From: Bacteroidia bacterium
GTDB taxonomy: Bacteria > Bacteroidota > Bacteroidia > Flavobacteriales > Flavobacteriaceae
Length of the DNA stretch: 64,000 bases
Direction: 5' to 3'
Assembly: GCA_030427585.1 (NCBI GenBank)
Contig: JAUIBW010000014.1
Span: 62,001-126,000, forward strand
Of this stretch, positions 17,263-26,312 are shown piece after piece. The notes beneath the pieces were generated by a model. The model did not search any database. It was given only the letters and a program-made list of their open reading frames with translations, and was not told the origin of the DNA. Within the stretch, counting starts at the first letter, position 1. Each line of letters begins with the position of its first letter. Made by a program: the position numbers and the translations under genes.

Positions 17263-18147
17263 TTATTTTATTATTTTGTAGTTATTTTTAAATTTTATTG
17301 ATGTTGGTATTTTGGTATCTGGCATAGTAGAGATTAATGTATTTCCTTTGCAAATCCCTTCTGTGTTTCCTTCTAACATAAGCCCTGTTTTATTATTAAC
17401 TGTGATCATTGTTTTTTGAGAACCCGATACCATAATAGTAGCACTAGCATTAGTATTTTCCATTTCTACTTCTGATGTACCTGCAATTGTAGTGCTTTCG
17501 TTTATAATTGAAGCAATGTTCCATTTATTTTTGCTTTTCATTTTACCAGTATACTCATTTTTCCAATTGTCACCTACCTTAGCATTATTATCACCATAGA
17601 TATACGTTATTTGCTCAAAATTACCTAATAATTGGTTGTCTCCCCATTGTTGATTTAAACTGGTACGAACTTGTTTTATAGTATTAGTATTTGTAATACC
17701 TGCATTTTTAATCATATTATCAATAAGAATTTCTGTTCCTTCTAAGGCATTAATCTTACCATTTTTTTGCATTACCATAGTAATAGGAGAGTTGATTAGT
17801 CCTTGAAAAATACGCCCCTGTACATCAGTAGAATCTGGCGTTATAGAAGTGTCCATATCCATAAGAACTCCTAAAGAAGGAGAATTTGTTTTCATTTTTA
17901 ATGTTTGGTATTTCATTTCTATATAAAACAAGTTGTTTTCTACTTTTGTCACTATAAAAAACATCTCTGCACTAATATTATTTATGATCGTTTGTTGTTC
18001 TCCAGAAATGTCTTGTGTAATTATTTGTTCAGAATCCTGACGAATTGCAAAAGAATCTCCAACATTAAGATTGTATTGCAAAGTAGTTTGAGAAAAACCA
18101 GTAATCGACAGTATCAATACTAGTATAAAAATTAGTGGTTTTTTCAT
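17263..18147 (-). CDS. Exported DUF6263-like protein
   Basis: About 294 residues from the ATG at 18147 (MKKPLIFIL), giving a signal peptide cut after about residue 20 (GFSQ). The ATG at 18345 adds 66 residues overlapping the rpmH start region and is rejected. The mature part starts TTLQYNLNVGDSF and has the beta-rich pattern of DUF6263: FFIVTKVENNLFYIEMKY, MVMQKNGKINALEGTE, YGDNNAKVGDNW. Function unknown; a periplasmic or surface protein. Its promoter region is shared with the divergent rpmH. Confidence 0.75.
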   Translation of the reverse strand: MKKPLIFILVLILSITGFSQTTLQYNLNVGDSFAIRQDSEQIITQDISGEQQTIINNISAEMFFIVTKVENNLFYIEMKYQTLKMKTNSPSLGVLMDMDTSITPDSTDVQGRIFQGLINSPITMVMQKNGKINALEGTEILIDNMIKNAGITNTNTIKQVRTSLNQQWGDNQLLGNFEQITYIYGDNNAKVGDNWKNEYTGKMKSKNKWNIASIINESTTIAGTSEVEMENTNASATIMVSGSQKTMITVNNKTGLMLEGNTEGICKGNTLISTMPDTKIPTSIKFKNNYKIIK

Positions 18148-18217
18148 AAAAACAGGATTGCGATTTTCTTGTGCAAAGAAACTAATTTTTTTGGATAAAA
18201 AATATTTGATATTTACG

Positions 18218-18248
18218 TTTGTCAAAGTAAAAACTCTTTGTATATTTG
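18218..18248 (+). promoter_or_regulatory. Promoter of rpmH
   Basis: TTTG (18218-18221), 19 bases, TATATTTG (18241-18248): a near-perfect Bacteroidota promoter. The predicted start near 18253 gives a leader of about 70 bases for the L34 gene. Confidence 0.8.
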
Positions 18249-18323
18249 CCCGCAGTTTTGGGAAGAAATTCTCGAAAAAGATTGAATTAGATATTTCAAG
18301 AAGATTTATAAAGATATATAGCA

Positions 18324-18482
18324 ATGAAAAGAACGTTTCAACCATCGAAGAGAAAGAGAAAAAACAAACACGGTTTCAGAGAGCGTATGGCTTCTGCAAA
18401 TGGTAGAAAGGTGTTGGCTCGTAGAAGAGCAAAAGGAAGAAAGAAGATATCTGTTTCGTCTGAACTAAGACATAAGCACTAA
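18324..18482 (+). CDS. rpmH: Ribosomal protein L34
   Basis: A 52-residue basic protein: start [18 protein letters not shown], then [21 protein letters not shown], the universal L34 pattern, and a Flavobacteriia-type tail [11 protein letters not shown]. It is a structural protein of the 50S subunit. A strong promoter precedes it and a terminator follows 26 bases after the stop. The usual rnpA neighbour is absent here; carB follows instead. Confidence 0.97.
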   Translation: MKRTFQPSKRKRKNKHGFRERMASANGRKVLARRRAKGRKKISVSSELRHKH

Positions 18483-18508
18483 TGATAACGTTCATTAAAA
18501 ATATTAAA

Positions 18509-18538
18509 GGTGTTACTTTATAGGTAACGCCTTTTTTT
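18509..18538 (+). terminator. Intrinsic terminator after rpmH
   Basis: GGTGTTAC (18509-18516) pairs with GTAACGCC (18524-18531) with one G-T pair, followed by seven T. carB starts 44 bases later. Confidence 0.85.
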
Positions 18539-18581
18539 ATATCTAATACATAATTTATAGGAAAAGCAATACCGTTATTAC

Positions 18582-21434
18582 ATGCCAAAAAGAGAAAAAT
18601 TAAAGAGTATACTTATTATAGGATCAGGTCCAATTGTTATTGGTCAAGCGTGTGAGTTTGATTATTCTGGGACACAAGCCCTACGTTCTTTAAGAGAAGA
18701 TGGGGTAGAAACGATTCTGATCAATTCGAATCCAGCTACAATTATGACAGATCCTTCTATGGCGGATCATGTATACCTTAAGCCATTAAATACTAAATCA
18801 ATAATAGAGATTCTAAAAGAACATCCTCAGATTGATGCTGTATTACCTACAATGGGAGGGCAAACAGCTCTTAACCTTTGTATAGAAGCAGATGAAAAAG
18901 GAATATGGAAAGATTTTGATGTAGAGATCATAGGAGTAGATATAGATGCTATAAATATTACCGAAGATAGAGAGCAATTTAGAGAACTAATGCTTTCTAT
19001 TGGGATTCCGATGGCTCCTCAGGCAACCGCCAATTCTTACCTAAAAGGAAAAGAGATCGCTCAGGAATTTGGATTTCCTCTTGTTATTAGAGCATCATAT
19101 ACACTTGGTGGTGCAGGAGCATCTTTTGTTTATAAAGAAGAAGATTTCGATACATTACTTACTCGTGGATTAGAAGTTTCTCCGATTCATGAAGTGATGA
19201 TCGATAAAGCTCTGATCGGGTGGAAAGAATATGAATTAGAATTGTTAAGAGATAATAATGATAATGTAGTTATTATTTGTACAATAGAGAATATGGATCC
19301 TATGGGAATCCATACCGGAGATTCGATTACAGTGGCTCCCGCAATGACGTTAAGTGATAAAACTTTTCAGCGTATGCGTGATATGGCAATCCATATGATG
19401 CGTAGTATTGGGGATTTTGCAGGAGGATGTAATGTACAGTTTGCAGTAAGTCCCGATGAAAATGAAGATATTATTGCTATCGAGATTAATCCTAGAGTTT
19501 CCCGTTCTTCTGCATTAGCATCAAAAGCAACAGGGTATCCGATTGCAAAAATAGCTGCAAAATTGGCCATTGGATATAACCTGGATGAATTAGATAACCA
19601 GATTACTAAATCTACTTCGGCTTTATTTGAACCTACATTAGATTATGTAATTGTAAAAATCCCACGATGGAATTTTGATAAATTTGAAGGATCTGATCGT
19701 ACATTAGGACTTCAGATGAAATCTGTTGGAGAAGTTATGGCAATTGGTAGATCGTTTCAGGAAGCATTGCATAAAGCTACTCAGTCTTTAGAAATTAAAA
19801 GAAATGGACTTGGTGCCGATGGAAAAGGGTATAAAGACTATGATCAAATTATAGATAAACTTACCTATGCCAGCTGGGATCGCGTATTTGTAATTTATGA
19901 CGCTATCCAGATGGGAATCCCATTAAGCAGAATACACGAAATCACAAAAATAGATATGTGGTTCCTAAAGCAATATGAGGAATTATATAATCTTGAAAAA
20001 GAAATTTCAACATATACCATTCAATCCCTTACCAAAGAATTAATACTGGAAGCGAAACAAAAAGGTTTTGCAGATAGACAAATAGCTCATATGGTAGGGT
20101 GTTATGAAAGTGAAGTGTATAATAAGAGAGATGAGTTAGGGATAAAAAGAGTGTATAAATTGGTAGATACCTGTGCTGCAGAATTTAAAGCTCAAACACC
20201 TTACTTCTATTCTACTTTTGAAGCAGAAATAGAAACGCCTGAAGGAGAACTATCGGTTTCTAATGAAAGTGTCGTTAGCGATAAAAGGAAAATTGTTGTT
20301 TTAGGTTCGGGGCCTAACAGGATTGGACAAGGAATCGAATTTGACTATTGTTGTGTACATGGGGTTTTGGCATCTTCAGAGTGTGGATATGAAACGATAA
20401 TGATCAATTGTAATCCAGAAACCGTATCTACTGATTTTGATACTGCCGATAAACTATATTTTGAACCAGTATTTTGGGAACATATTTATGATATAATCCG
20501 ACATGAGAAACCAGAAGGAGTAATTGTTCAACTTGGTGGGCAAACCGCATTAAAACTTGCTGAAAAGCTGGATCGCTATGGGATTAAGATTATAGGAACG
20601 AGTTATCAATCTCTGGATCTTGCCGAAGATAGAGGCAACTTCTCTAAATTATTGAAAGAGAATAATATTCCATATCCAGAATTTGATACTGCAGAAACTG
20701 CCGATGAAGCACTTGAGGTGGCAGATCGCCTAGATTTTCCAATTTTGGTCAGACCATCCTATGTATTAGGAGGGCAAGGAATGAAGATTGTGATCAATAA
20801 GCAGGAACTAGAAGAACATGTGGTTGATTTATTGCGCAAAATCCCTAATAATAAATTACTATTAGATCACTATTTGGATGGTGCAATCGAAGCAGAAGCA
20901 GATGCAATATGTGATGGTGAAAATGTGTATATCATAGGAATTATGGAGCATATAGAACCGTGTGGAATTCATTCTGGAGATTCTAATGCTACTTTGCCTC
21001 CGTTTAATTTGGGAGAATTTGTAATGCAGCAAATTAAAGATCATACACATAAAATTGCGTTAGCACTAAACACTGTGGGGTTAATAAATATTCAGTTTGC
21101 AATCAAAGATGATATGGTATATATCATTGAAGCAAACCCAAGAGCATCGAGAACAGTACCTTTTATTGCTAAGGCATACGGAGAACCATATGTGAATTAT
21201 GCGACTAAAGTGATGCTGGGAGAAAAGAAAGTGACTGATTTTGACTTTAAACCCCACTTAGATGGATATGCTATTAAACAACCCGTATTCTCGTTCAATA
21301 AATTCCCTAATGTTAATAAGAAATTAGGTCCGGAAATGAAAAGTACAGGAGAGAGTATCTTGTTTATTGATGATCTTAAAGACGATCAATTTTATGACCT
21401 GTACTCGAGACGTAAAATGTATTTGAGTAAATAG
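18582..21434 (+). CDS. carB: Carbamoyl-phosphate synthase large subunit
   Basis: A 950-residue enzyme that, with the CarA glutaminase, makes carbamoyl phosphate from glutamine, bicarbonate and two ATP for arginine and pyrimidine synthesis. The two homologous halves are plain: GSGPIVIGQACEFDYSG at 14-30 and GSGPNRIGQGIEFDYC from about 575, each with an ATP-grasp domain (EINPRVSRSSALASKATG; EANPRASRTVPFIAKAYG). E. coli CarB has 1073 residues; this one stops where the allosteric MGS-like domain would begin, as is usual in Flavobacteriia, so control by UMP or ornithine through that domain is not expected. carA is not in the window. Confidence 0.96.
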   Translation: MPKREKLKSILIIGSGPIVIGQACEFDYSGTQALRSLREDGVETILINSNPATIMTDPSMADHVYLKPLNTKSIIEILKEHPQIDAVLPTMGGQTALNLCIEADEKGIWKDFDVEIIGVDIDAINITEDREQFRELMLSIGIPMAPQATANSYLKGKEIAQEFGFPLVIRASYTLGGAGASFVYKEEDFDTLLTRGLEVSPIHEVMIDKALIGWKEYELELLRDNNDNVVIICTIENMDPMGIHTGDSITVAPAMTLSDKTFQRMRDMAIHMMRSIGDFAGGCNVQFAVSPDENEDIIAIEINPRVSRSSALASKATGYPIAKIAAKLAIGYNLDELDNQITKSTSALFEPTLDYVIVKIPRWNFDKFEGSDRTLGLQMKSVGEVMAIGRSFQEALHKATQSLEIKRNGLGADGKGYKDYDQIIDKLTYASWDRVFVIYDAIQMGIPLSRIHEITKIDMWFLKQYEELYNLEKEISTYTIQSLTKELILEAKQKGFADRQIAHMVGCYESEVYNKRDELGIKRVYKLVDTCAAEFKAQTPYFYSTFEAEIETPEGELSVSNESVVSDKRKIVVLGSGPNRIGQGIEFDYCCVHGVLASSECGYETIMINCNPETVSTDFDTADKLYFEPVFWEHIYDIIRHEKPEGVIVQLGGQTALKLAEKLDRYGIKIIGTSYQSLDLAEDRGNFSKLLKENNIPYPEFDTAETADEALEVADRLDFPILVRPSYVLGGQGMKIVINKQELEEHVVDLLRKIPNNKLLLDHYLDGAIEAEADAICDGENVYIIGIMEHIEPCGIHSGDSNATLPPFNLGEFVMQQIKDHTHKIALALNTVGLINIQFAIKDDMVYIIEANPRASRTVPFIAKAYGEPYVNYATKVMLGEKKVTDFDFKPHLDGYAIKQPVFSFNKFPNVNKKLGPEMKSTGESILFIDDLKDDQFYDLYSRRKMYLSK

Positions 21435-21460
21435 CATCTTATATAGAAATTATAAAAAAA

Positions 21461-21491
21461 CCAGATTGTAAACTTACAATCTGGTTTTTTT
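21461..21491 (+). terminator. Intrinsic terminator after carB
   Basis: CCAGATTGTAA (21461-21471) and TTACAATCTGG (21474-21484) form an 11-bp stem with a two-base loop, followed by seven T. It is 26 bases after the stop codon. Confidence 0.92.
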
Positions 21492-21820
21492 ATTAAACAT
21501 ATCTACTAACTAAATTCTAATACATAAATATGAATTTTTGAAATGTAAGATTTTACTGTTTTATAAATGTATTGATCATATAAGGAGCAGTTTTTTGTCA
21601 TAATATCAAAAAGAAATCTAATTTAATGTAGAAAACATAAATTTTTATGATAAGAATATCATAGAAATATTGCTGAGGAATACCGAATATGATTCGTTAA
21701 CGAGTTAATTTAAAGTTAATAATGTGTTAAATATAGTTAAATTTACTCTATTCTCCTTTGATTTTGAAAGCTGTTTTTTTGCTGAAATTTCCCTCAATTT
21801 AGTCATTCTATTTTTTGTTT

Positions 21821-21875
21821 AATCCCTTGATTTTCAATAATGCAACACTGTTGCATTATTGAAAATCAAGGGATT
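21821..21875. repeat. 55-base perfect palindrome
   Basis: The arms 21821-21847 and 21849-21875 are exact reverse complements over 27 bases, with a single C between them. No T run follows on the plus strand (GTTTATTAAG), so it is not a typical terminator, and carB already has one 330 bases earlier. It lies in a gene-free stretch about 65 bases before the protease promoter. Possible roles: a cruciform-forming binding site, a processing hairpin, or a tiny mobile palindrome. No second copy is visible in the window. Confidence 0.9.
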
Positions 21876-21938
21876 GTTTATTAAGCATAAAGTTCAATAA
21901 ATGAAATGTAACTATTTGTTTGTTACGCGTTTACCGTA

Positions 21939-21968
21939 TTTGTTTATTTGAATTTATCTCTACTTTTG
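21939..21968 (+). promoter_or_regulatory. Promoter of the S8 protease gene
   Basis: TTTG (21939-21942), 18 bases, TACTTTTG (21961-21968). The predicted start near 21973 gives a 76-base leader. The rest of the 615-base gap before this gene holds only the carB terminator and the palindrome. Confidence 0.6.
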
Positions 21969-22048
21969 AATCACAAATTTTAATGAAGAGCTCAACATTT
22001 TTAATTTAAAATCTAGAATTAAACATTTAATAGAAAAATCAAACAATA

Positions 22049-23266
22049 ATGAAAACTCAACTGAAATTTTTAAGTATGCTAACAGTCTTTTCTATCTTCT
22101 TTTATAGTTGTGAAAAAGACGCCGATGGAGTTACCGATATAGAAACGGGAATAGAGACTACAGATACTGTAGGAGCAGAACAGGCGATACCTGGAGAGTA
22201 TATCATAATTTATAAAGAAGATAAATCTCTACATGGTAAAAGTGCTGGTATGAAAGCTAAGTCACAGCAAACGTTATCCAAATATGCGATAGCAGAGAAT
22301 AACATAAAGCAAACCTACAGCAATGCTATCCAAGGTTTTTCAGTTAAGAATTTATCTGAAAAACAAGCTGAGATGCTGAAAAATGACCCTGAGGTTGCTT
22401 ATATCGAACCTAATTATATCCAAAAGTTAGATATAGAAATGGGAACACCAGTTAAGGCTCTTCCTGCGACTGTGCATAATAAAGCAGCGAACAAAGGTTC
22501 TTGGTTACCTAGCGGAGACTTTTTACCGTGGGGTATAAACAGAGTAGGTAGAGCAAATGGTGCTGGTAGAACTTGTTGGATTATTGATAGTGGAATCTCA
22601 CCTCATAATGATTTAAATATCGATACTAACCGAAGCAGAAGTTTTGTTGGTGGATCATGGCAAGATCAAAATGGACATGGAACTCATGTAGCAGGTACTG
22701 TTGCTGCAAAAAATAATGGCTCTGGAGTTATTGGTGTAGCTTATGGTGCTACAGTTGTTTCTGTGAGGGTTTTAAATGCACAAGGTACTGGTAGTAATTC
22801 AGGCATTCTTGCTGGTGTAGACTATGTAGCCAGAAATGCACGTAATGGAGACACTTGGAATTATAGTATAGGACCTAGACAGCGTAGTACCTCTCAGGCT
22901 GTGGATAATGCATTTAGAAACCTTGAACAAACAACTTATGGGGCTATGGCTGCTGGTAATAGTAACGATGATACCCAGTACTATTCACCGCAAAGATTAC
23001 AAACTAGAAACTCTTGGAATGTTGGTAATATGGCAAATGGTGATTTTCCTGCAGGAACTTCTAATTACGGTAGAAGTGTAGATCGTTGGGCTCCTGGTAG
23101 CCAAGTATGGTCTACTTGGTTAAATGGACAATTTAATAGAATCTCTGGTACTTCTATGGCGTCACCACACGTGGCAGGAATACTATTACTAAGAGGTAAT
23201 AGTACAGGAACAGATGGATCTGTAAGTAAAGGAGGCTACACGGCTCCTATAGCTACCACAAATTAA
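22049..23266 (+). CDS. S8 subtilisin-like protease, lipoprotein
   Basis: A 405-residue exported protease. Lipoprotein signal with Cys at 21 (FFYSC); inhibitor-like propeptide (I9) at about 48-125, ending in PEVAYIEPNY; catalytic domain about 150-385 with D180 (IIDSG), H210 (GHGTHVAG), oxyanion N304 (AAGNSN) and S369 (GTSMASP). The triad is complete. There is no C-terminal secretion (Por) domain, and the tail after residue 382 is short, so it is probably an anchored proteinase K-type enzyme whose propeptide is removed on maturation. Confidence 0.92.
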   Translation: MKTQLKFLSMLTVFSIFFYSCEKDADGVTDIETGIETTDTVGAEQAIPGEYIIIYKEDKSLHGKSAGMKAKSQQTLSKYAIAENNIKQTYSNAIQGFSVKNLSEKQAEMLKNDPEVAYIEPNYIQKLDIEMGTPVKALPATVHNKAANKGSWLPSGDFLPWGINRVGRANGAGRTCWIIDSGISPHNDLNIDTNRSRSFVGGSWQDQNGHGTHVAGTVAAKNNGSGVIGVAYGATVVSVRVLNAQGTGSNSGILAGVDYVARNARNGDTWNYSIGPRQRSTSQAVDNAFRNLEQTTYGAMAAGNSNDDTQYYSPQRLQTRNSWNVGNMANGDFPAGTSNYGRSVDRWAPGSQVWSTWLNGQFNRISGTSMASPHVAGILLLRGNSTGTDGSVSKGGYTAPIATTN

Positions 23267-23299
23267 TACGGTAGTTTCATATTTTGAGTATGTATTAGA

Positions 23300-23327
23300 G
23301 AGGCTGGGTGATTCCAGCCTCTTTTTT
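23300..23327 (+). terminator. Intrinsic terminator after the protease gene
   Basis: GAGGCTGG (23300-23307), six-base loop, CCAGCCTC (23314-23321), six T. Confidence 0.92.
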
Positions 23328-23355
23328 GTTTTTTAATTGAGAATTAATTACAATG

Positions 23356-23736
23356 TTATTTTTCTAAAAAGCCATCTGCTTCCCAATCTAAGATAATATC
23401 TATTGTTGCTTGTGGTAACCTGCCTTCTGGAGGCATTACATTAGCTCCCGTTGATTTAACTAAAAGAACAAGATCCCTATTTACTCCAACAATAGTTTCG
23501 GTATAATTACGCATAGGAAAAGGAGCCCCATTTTGTGCAGGAACGGTATGACAACGTACACATTGAGCGTCTATAATTGCCTTAACATCTGCATCATAAG
23601 TTGTGATTTTATTTGGGTTTGGATTTATATCAGGATCCGGATTGGGATTAGGTTGTGTACTATCATCACCACTGCTACAGTTAAAGCATAGTAAAGTAAT
23701 AAGTAGTATTGATTTTTTTTTGAATATACTTTCCAT
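23356..23736 (-). CDS. Small cytochrome c-like lipoprotein
   Basis: About 126 residues from the ATG at 23736 (MESIFKKK); a longer start at 23763 adds nine residues before the signal. Lipobox CFNC, then a linker of Asn-Pro and Asp-Pro repeats (PNPNPDPDINPNPN), then one heme c site CVRCH, with a later Met in NVMPPEGRLP as likely axial ligand. The pattern (AIIDAQCVRCH...MPP...DIILDWEADGF) is that of single-heme domains found on cell-surface and c-type electron carriers. The redox partner is unknown; no oxidase genes lie nearby. Confidence 0.85.
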   Translation of the reverse strand: MESIFKKKSILLITLLCFNCSSGDDSTQPNPNPDPDINPNPNKITTYDADVKAIIDAQCVRCHTVPAQNGAPFPMRNYTETIVGVNRDLVLLVKSTGANVMPPEGRLPQATIDIILDWEADGFLEK

Positions 23737-23807
23737 AACGGGGTTTTTGTATGAAATATACAAAGATTTTGCTAATAGATAGTATGATGTAATGATCTTG
23801 ATTTAAT

Positions 23808-24350
23808 TTATAAGTCGATCTTTACGTTATATTGGCCAAGGATTTCCAGATGGGATTCTAGCTCAAATTCTGAATCTTTAAAACGATTACGCCTTGTAAC
23901 CGCATCTTCTTTACGAATAATACTTCTTACAAATCGACGTATCGCTGTTTTATTTTCTAAAATCAATCCTGGTATGGGGACACTTTTACCTTTATCATTT
24001 TTGGCTACCATAGTAAAATAACTCGAGTTACAATGTTTTACTTTACTGGTTTGTATGTTTTCTGCCTCGACTCGTACTCCTACAACCATAGAAGTATTAC
24101 CTACATGATTTACTGATGCTTTAAGCGTTACAAGTTCGCCAACTTCGATAGGTTTTAAGAAATCTACCTTATCAACACTGGCTGTTACACAATAAGTTTC
24201 AGAATGTTTAGAAGCACATGCAAAAGCAATTTGATCCATCAAAGATAAGATATAACCACCATGTATTTTTCCACTAAAATTAGAATGAGAGGGAAGCATG
24301 AGTTCTGAAATAATTACTCTGGATTCGGTATTGGTTTTGTACTTTTTCAT
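23808..24350 (-). CDS. Acyl-CoA thioesterase, hotdog fold
   Basis: A 180-residue cytoplasmic enzyme of the YciA/BACH type. The hotdog signature is NFSGKIHGGYILSLMDQIAF (about 24-43), where the Asn and the HGG turn form the active site, and the second strand region is SVDKVDFLKPIEVGELV. It hydrolyses acyl-CoA thioesters; chain-length preference is unknown. The family usually has about 130-170 residues, and here a charged C-terminal extension (IRRFVRSIIRKEDAVTRRN) follows. It is 43 bases downstream of a small membrane-anchored protein gene. Confidence 0.88.
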   Translation of the reverse strand: MKKYKTNTESRVIISELMLPSHSNFSGKIHGGYILSLMDQIAFACASKHSETYCVTASVDKVDFLKPIEVGELVTLKASVNHVGNTSMVVGVRVEAENIQTSKVKHCNSSYFTMVAKNDKGKSVPIPGLILENKTAIRRFVRSIIRKEDAVTRRNRFKDSEFELESHLEILGQYNVKIDL

Positions 24351-24393
24351 TCTATTATTAATTTAGTTGATGATGTATGATCTAAGAGCTATA

Positions 24394-24762
24394 TTATTTA
24401 TTTCTAAAGTGAGGAGAGTCCTCCTCAACGACATCGATCACAAAATACTTTGTATCTCCAAGCCAGGAAACTTTTGCAAAACGCTCCTTATACTTTAGTT
24501 TTACGTATCTACCTTGAAATTTTTCTAGTTTCTTAATGATATTTTCTTTTTGGCTTTCAACAGAAAATCTAAATATTTGCGCTCCAGAGATTCCTTGGCT
24601 AATTTCACCTTCCCAGGTCTTAAAAACCACACCTTTATTACTAAATTTTATAAGTTCCCCACTTCGGGTTCCCTCACTATAAGATGTATAATATATAAAT
24701 GCATACCATGCAGCAAAAAGTGTTAAAATTATAATAATGAGTATTGCGAGTATTTTTTTCAT
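24394..24762 (-). CDS. Small membrane-anchored protein, unknown function
   Basis: A 122-residue protein with one N-terminal transmembrane helix (about 4-25) and a soluble beta-rich part: SEGTRSGELIKFSNKGVVFKTWEGE, then GRYVKLKYKER and GDTKYFVID. The pattern is conserved among Flavobacteriia, where such proteins are sometimes called 6-phosphogluconate dehydrogenase. I see no nucleotide-binding or catalytic motif to support that name. It follows the serine hydrolase gene by two bases and is surely co-transcribed with it. Confidence 0.75.
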   Translation of the reverse strand: MKKILAILIIIILTLFAAWYAFIYYTSYSEGTRSGELIKFSNKGVVFKTWEGEISQGISGAQIFRFSVESQKENIIKKLEKFQGRYVKLKYKERFAKVSWLGDTKYFVIDVVEEDSPHFRNK

Positions 24763-24764
24763 AA

Positions 24765-25925
24765 TTAGAAAGCATTATATACTTTGGTTATAAATTCATC
24801 AATCTGATTAGGTTCAAGCCATCTCGTAACTACAACTAGGTTTTGTTTTTGGTCAATCACAATAAAATTACCACCAAACCCTGCGGCGTAGTACAAATGC
24901 TCTGGTAACTCTTCCCAATGCCTTGATCCTTTTTGGTTAAGCCACCACATAAAGCCGTAGTTAGGGTTGGCTTGCGAGGGCTTGGTCGCTTCTTTGATCC
25001 ATTCTTTAGATAATAATTGTGTTCCGTTCCAGTTTCCATTGTTAAGAAAAAGTAATCCAAATCGGGCATGATCTAATGTATTGATAAATAATCCACCACC
25101 AGAATGACCACCGCCACTTACAGATTGCATATTAATACCATCAATAACAACCCAGGAATTATCATACCCATACCATCTCCATGTGGTCGACGCACCAATA
25201 GGGTCCATTATTTTTTCTTTTAATACTTGTGGTAATGGAGTTCTCCAAACATTTAATAAGGAATAAGCCAATACGTTAACACGAACATCATTGTATTCAA
25301 AAACGGTTCCAGGCTCGTTGAGCTTTCTAAATTTCCAATTATCAATACCACCCTTTCTTGGGGGACGATCTGCCCAGTCATATCCACCCCATAGTTGTCC
25401 AGACCAATCCGAGGATTGGGTAAGTAAGTGCCTCCAGGTAATTTTCTTGTTATGCTTTCCATCAAAAGTATGATCCCATATGACTGTATGGGTGTAATCA
25501 TCAACAGAATGTATTAATTTATGATCTACGGCCAATCCTGCCATAGTAGATAAATAGCTTTTGGTAACACTAAATGTCATGTCTACTCTATTTATATCTC
25601 CCCATTTTGATATAATGTATCCGTCTTTAATAATAAGACCAGCAGGACCGCCTCTTTTTTTGGTAGGCCCCAGAATTTTGTGATAGGGTTCTCGCTCAAA
25701 ACCTTTTACAATAGCTTCGCGTAGATCTTTTGATCCCGAATATTCATGATCCATTGCAAATTGCACCGCTTCCTTGAGTTTTTGCGCATTTATCTTAAAT
25801 TCTGTTGGACTCTTTTCTTCCCAGTTTCCTTGTTCGGGAAAATAAGCCTGCTGTGCATTAGCAATATGAAAAATATTTCCGAAAAGAACTACAAAGAAAA
25901 ATATTTTTATGGATAATGATTTCAT
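24765..25925 (-). CDS. Exported serine hydrolase (beta-lactamase/class C family)
   Basis: A 386-residue protein with a signal peptide (cut near IANAQQA, about 24) and a beta-lactamase-like domain. The nucleophile motif SxxK is S119-V-T-K122 (FSVTKSYLS). A YxN-like YND follows in VFEYNDVRVN, and the glycine-rich SGGGHSGGGLF loop is present. The family includes esterases, D-amino peptidases and penicillin-binding relatives; the substrate is open. First of a short tight run with the small membrane protein and possibly the thioesterase. Confidence 0.85.
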   Translation of the reverse strand: MKSLSIKIFFFVVLFGNIFHIANAQQAYFPEQGNWEEKSPTEFKINAQKLKEAVQFAMDHEYSGSKDLREAIVKGFEREPYHKILGPTKKRGGPAGLIIKDGYIISKWGDINRVDMTFSVTKSYLSTMAGLAVDHKLIHSVDDYTHTVIWDHTFDGKHNKKITWRHLLTQSSDWSGQLWGGYDWADRPPRKGGIDNWKFRKLNEPGTVFEYNDVRVNVLAYSLLNVWRTPLPQVLKEKIMDPIGASTTWRWYGYDNSWVVIDGINMQSVSGGGHSGGGLFINTLDHARFGLLFLNNGNWNGTQLLSKEWIKEATKPSQANPNYGFMWWLNQKGSRHWEELPEHLYYAAGFGGNFIVIDQKQNLVVVTRWLEPNQIDEFITKVYNAF

Positions 25926-25964
25926 ATGCTTGTATCTTTTTAATTGATTGTAGGAGTATAGGTC

Positions 25965-26303
25965 TCATTTTTTATCATTGAGCACGTACTTTATTGTTTT
26001 TTTTATCAATAAGAAAAAGCCAATTACAAAAAGAACTGATCCCAAAAAGGAAAAACCTTGTACGAAATATATAAAGGTTACATAAGTATCTGCTCCTAAT
26101 GTACTAATGTATGTGGCACCCACAATATTAGAAATGCCACATAATAAAGATATAATACTACCTGTAGTTACTAATACTCCTTCTGTTTTTAATCCTACTT
26201 TAATTATGTAATAAATGCATAATATGGTTATAACCAGTTGTGGTATCGAGGTTATAATCCCTAAAAAAATGTGTTTAATGACTTCTATAATATTTTGCTC
26301 CAT
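25965..26303 (-). CDS. Small four-helix membrane protein, paralogue 1
   Basis: A 112-residue integral membrane protein with about four hydrophobic helices and a short basic tail (KKTIKYVLNDKK). I do not recognise a family. It is the same length as the next gene upstream and shares its plan (GVLVTTGSIISLLCG against GILVLIGNILILIVA; SFLGSVLFVIGFFLLIKK against SFIGSILFIIGFYMMIQK), so the two arose by tandem duplication. Spacing between them is nine bases. Confidence 0.72.
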   Translation of the reverse strand: MEQNIIEVIKHIFLGIITSIPQLVITILCIYYIIKVGLKTEGVLVTTGSIISLLCGISNIVGATYISTLGADTYVTFIYFVQGFSFLGSVLFVIGFFLLIKKTIKYVLNDKK

Positions 26304-26312
26304 AATTATTTT

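Noticed and set aside
18148..18345. N-terminal extension of the DUF6263-like protein
   Set aside because: It overlaps rpmH and its promoter on the other strand; the ATG at 18147 gives a clean signal peptide.
22049..23266. Type IX-secreted protease
   Set aside because: The protein ends soon after the catalytic domain; no C-terminal sorting domain is present.
24394..24762. 6-phosphogluconate dehydrogenase
   Set aside because: That label exists for relatives, but the protein has 122 residues and no NADP-binding fold.
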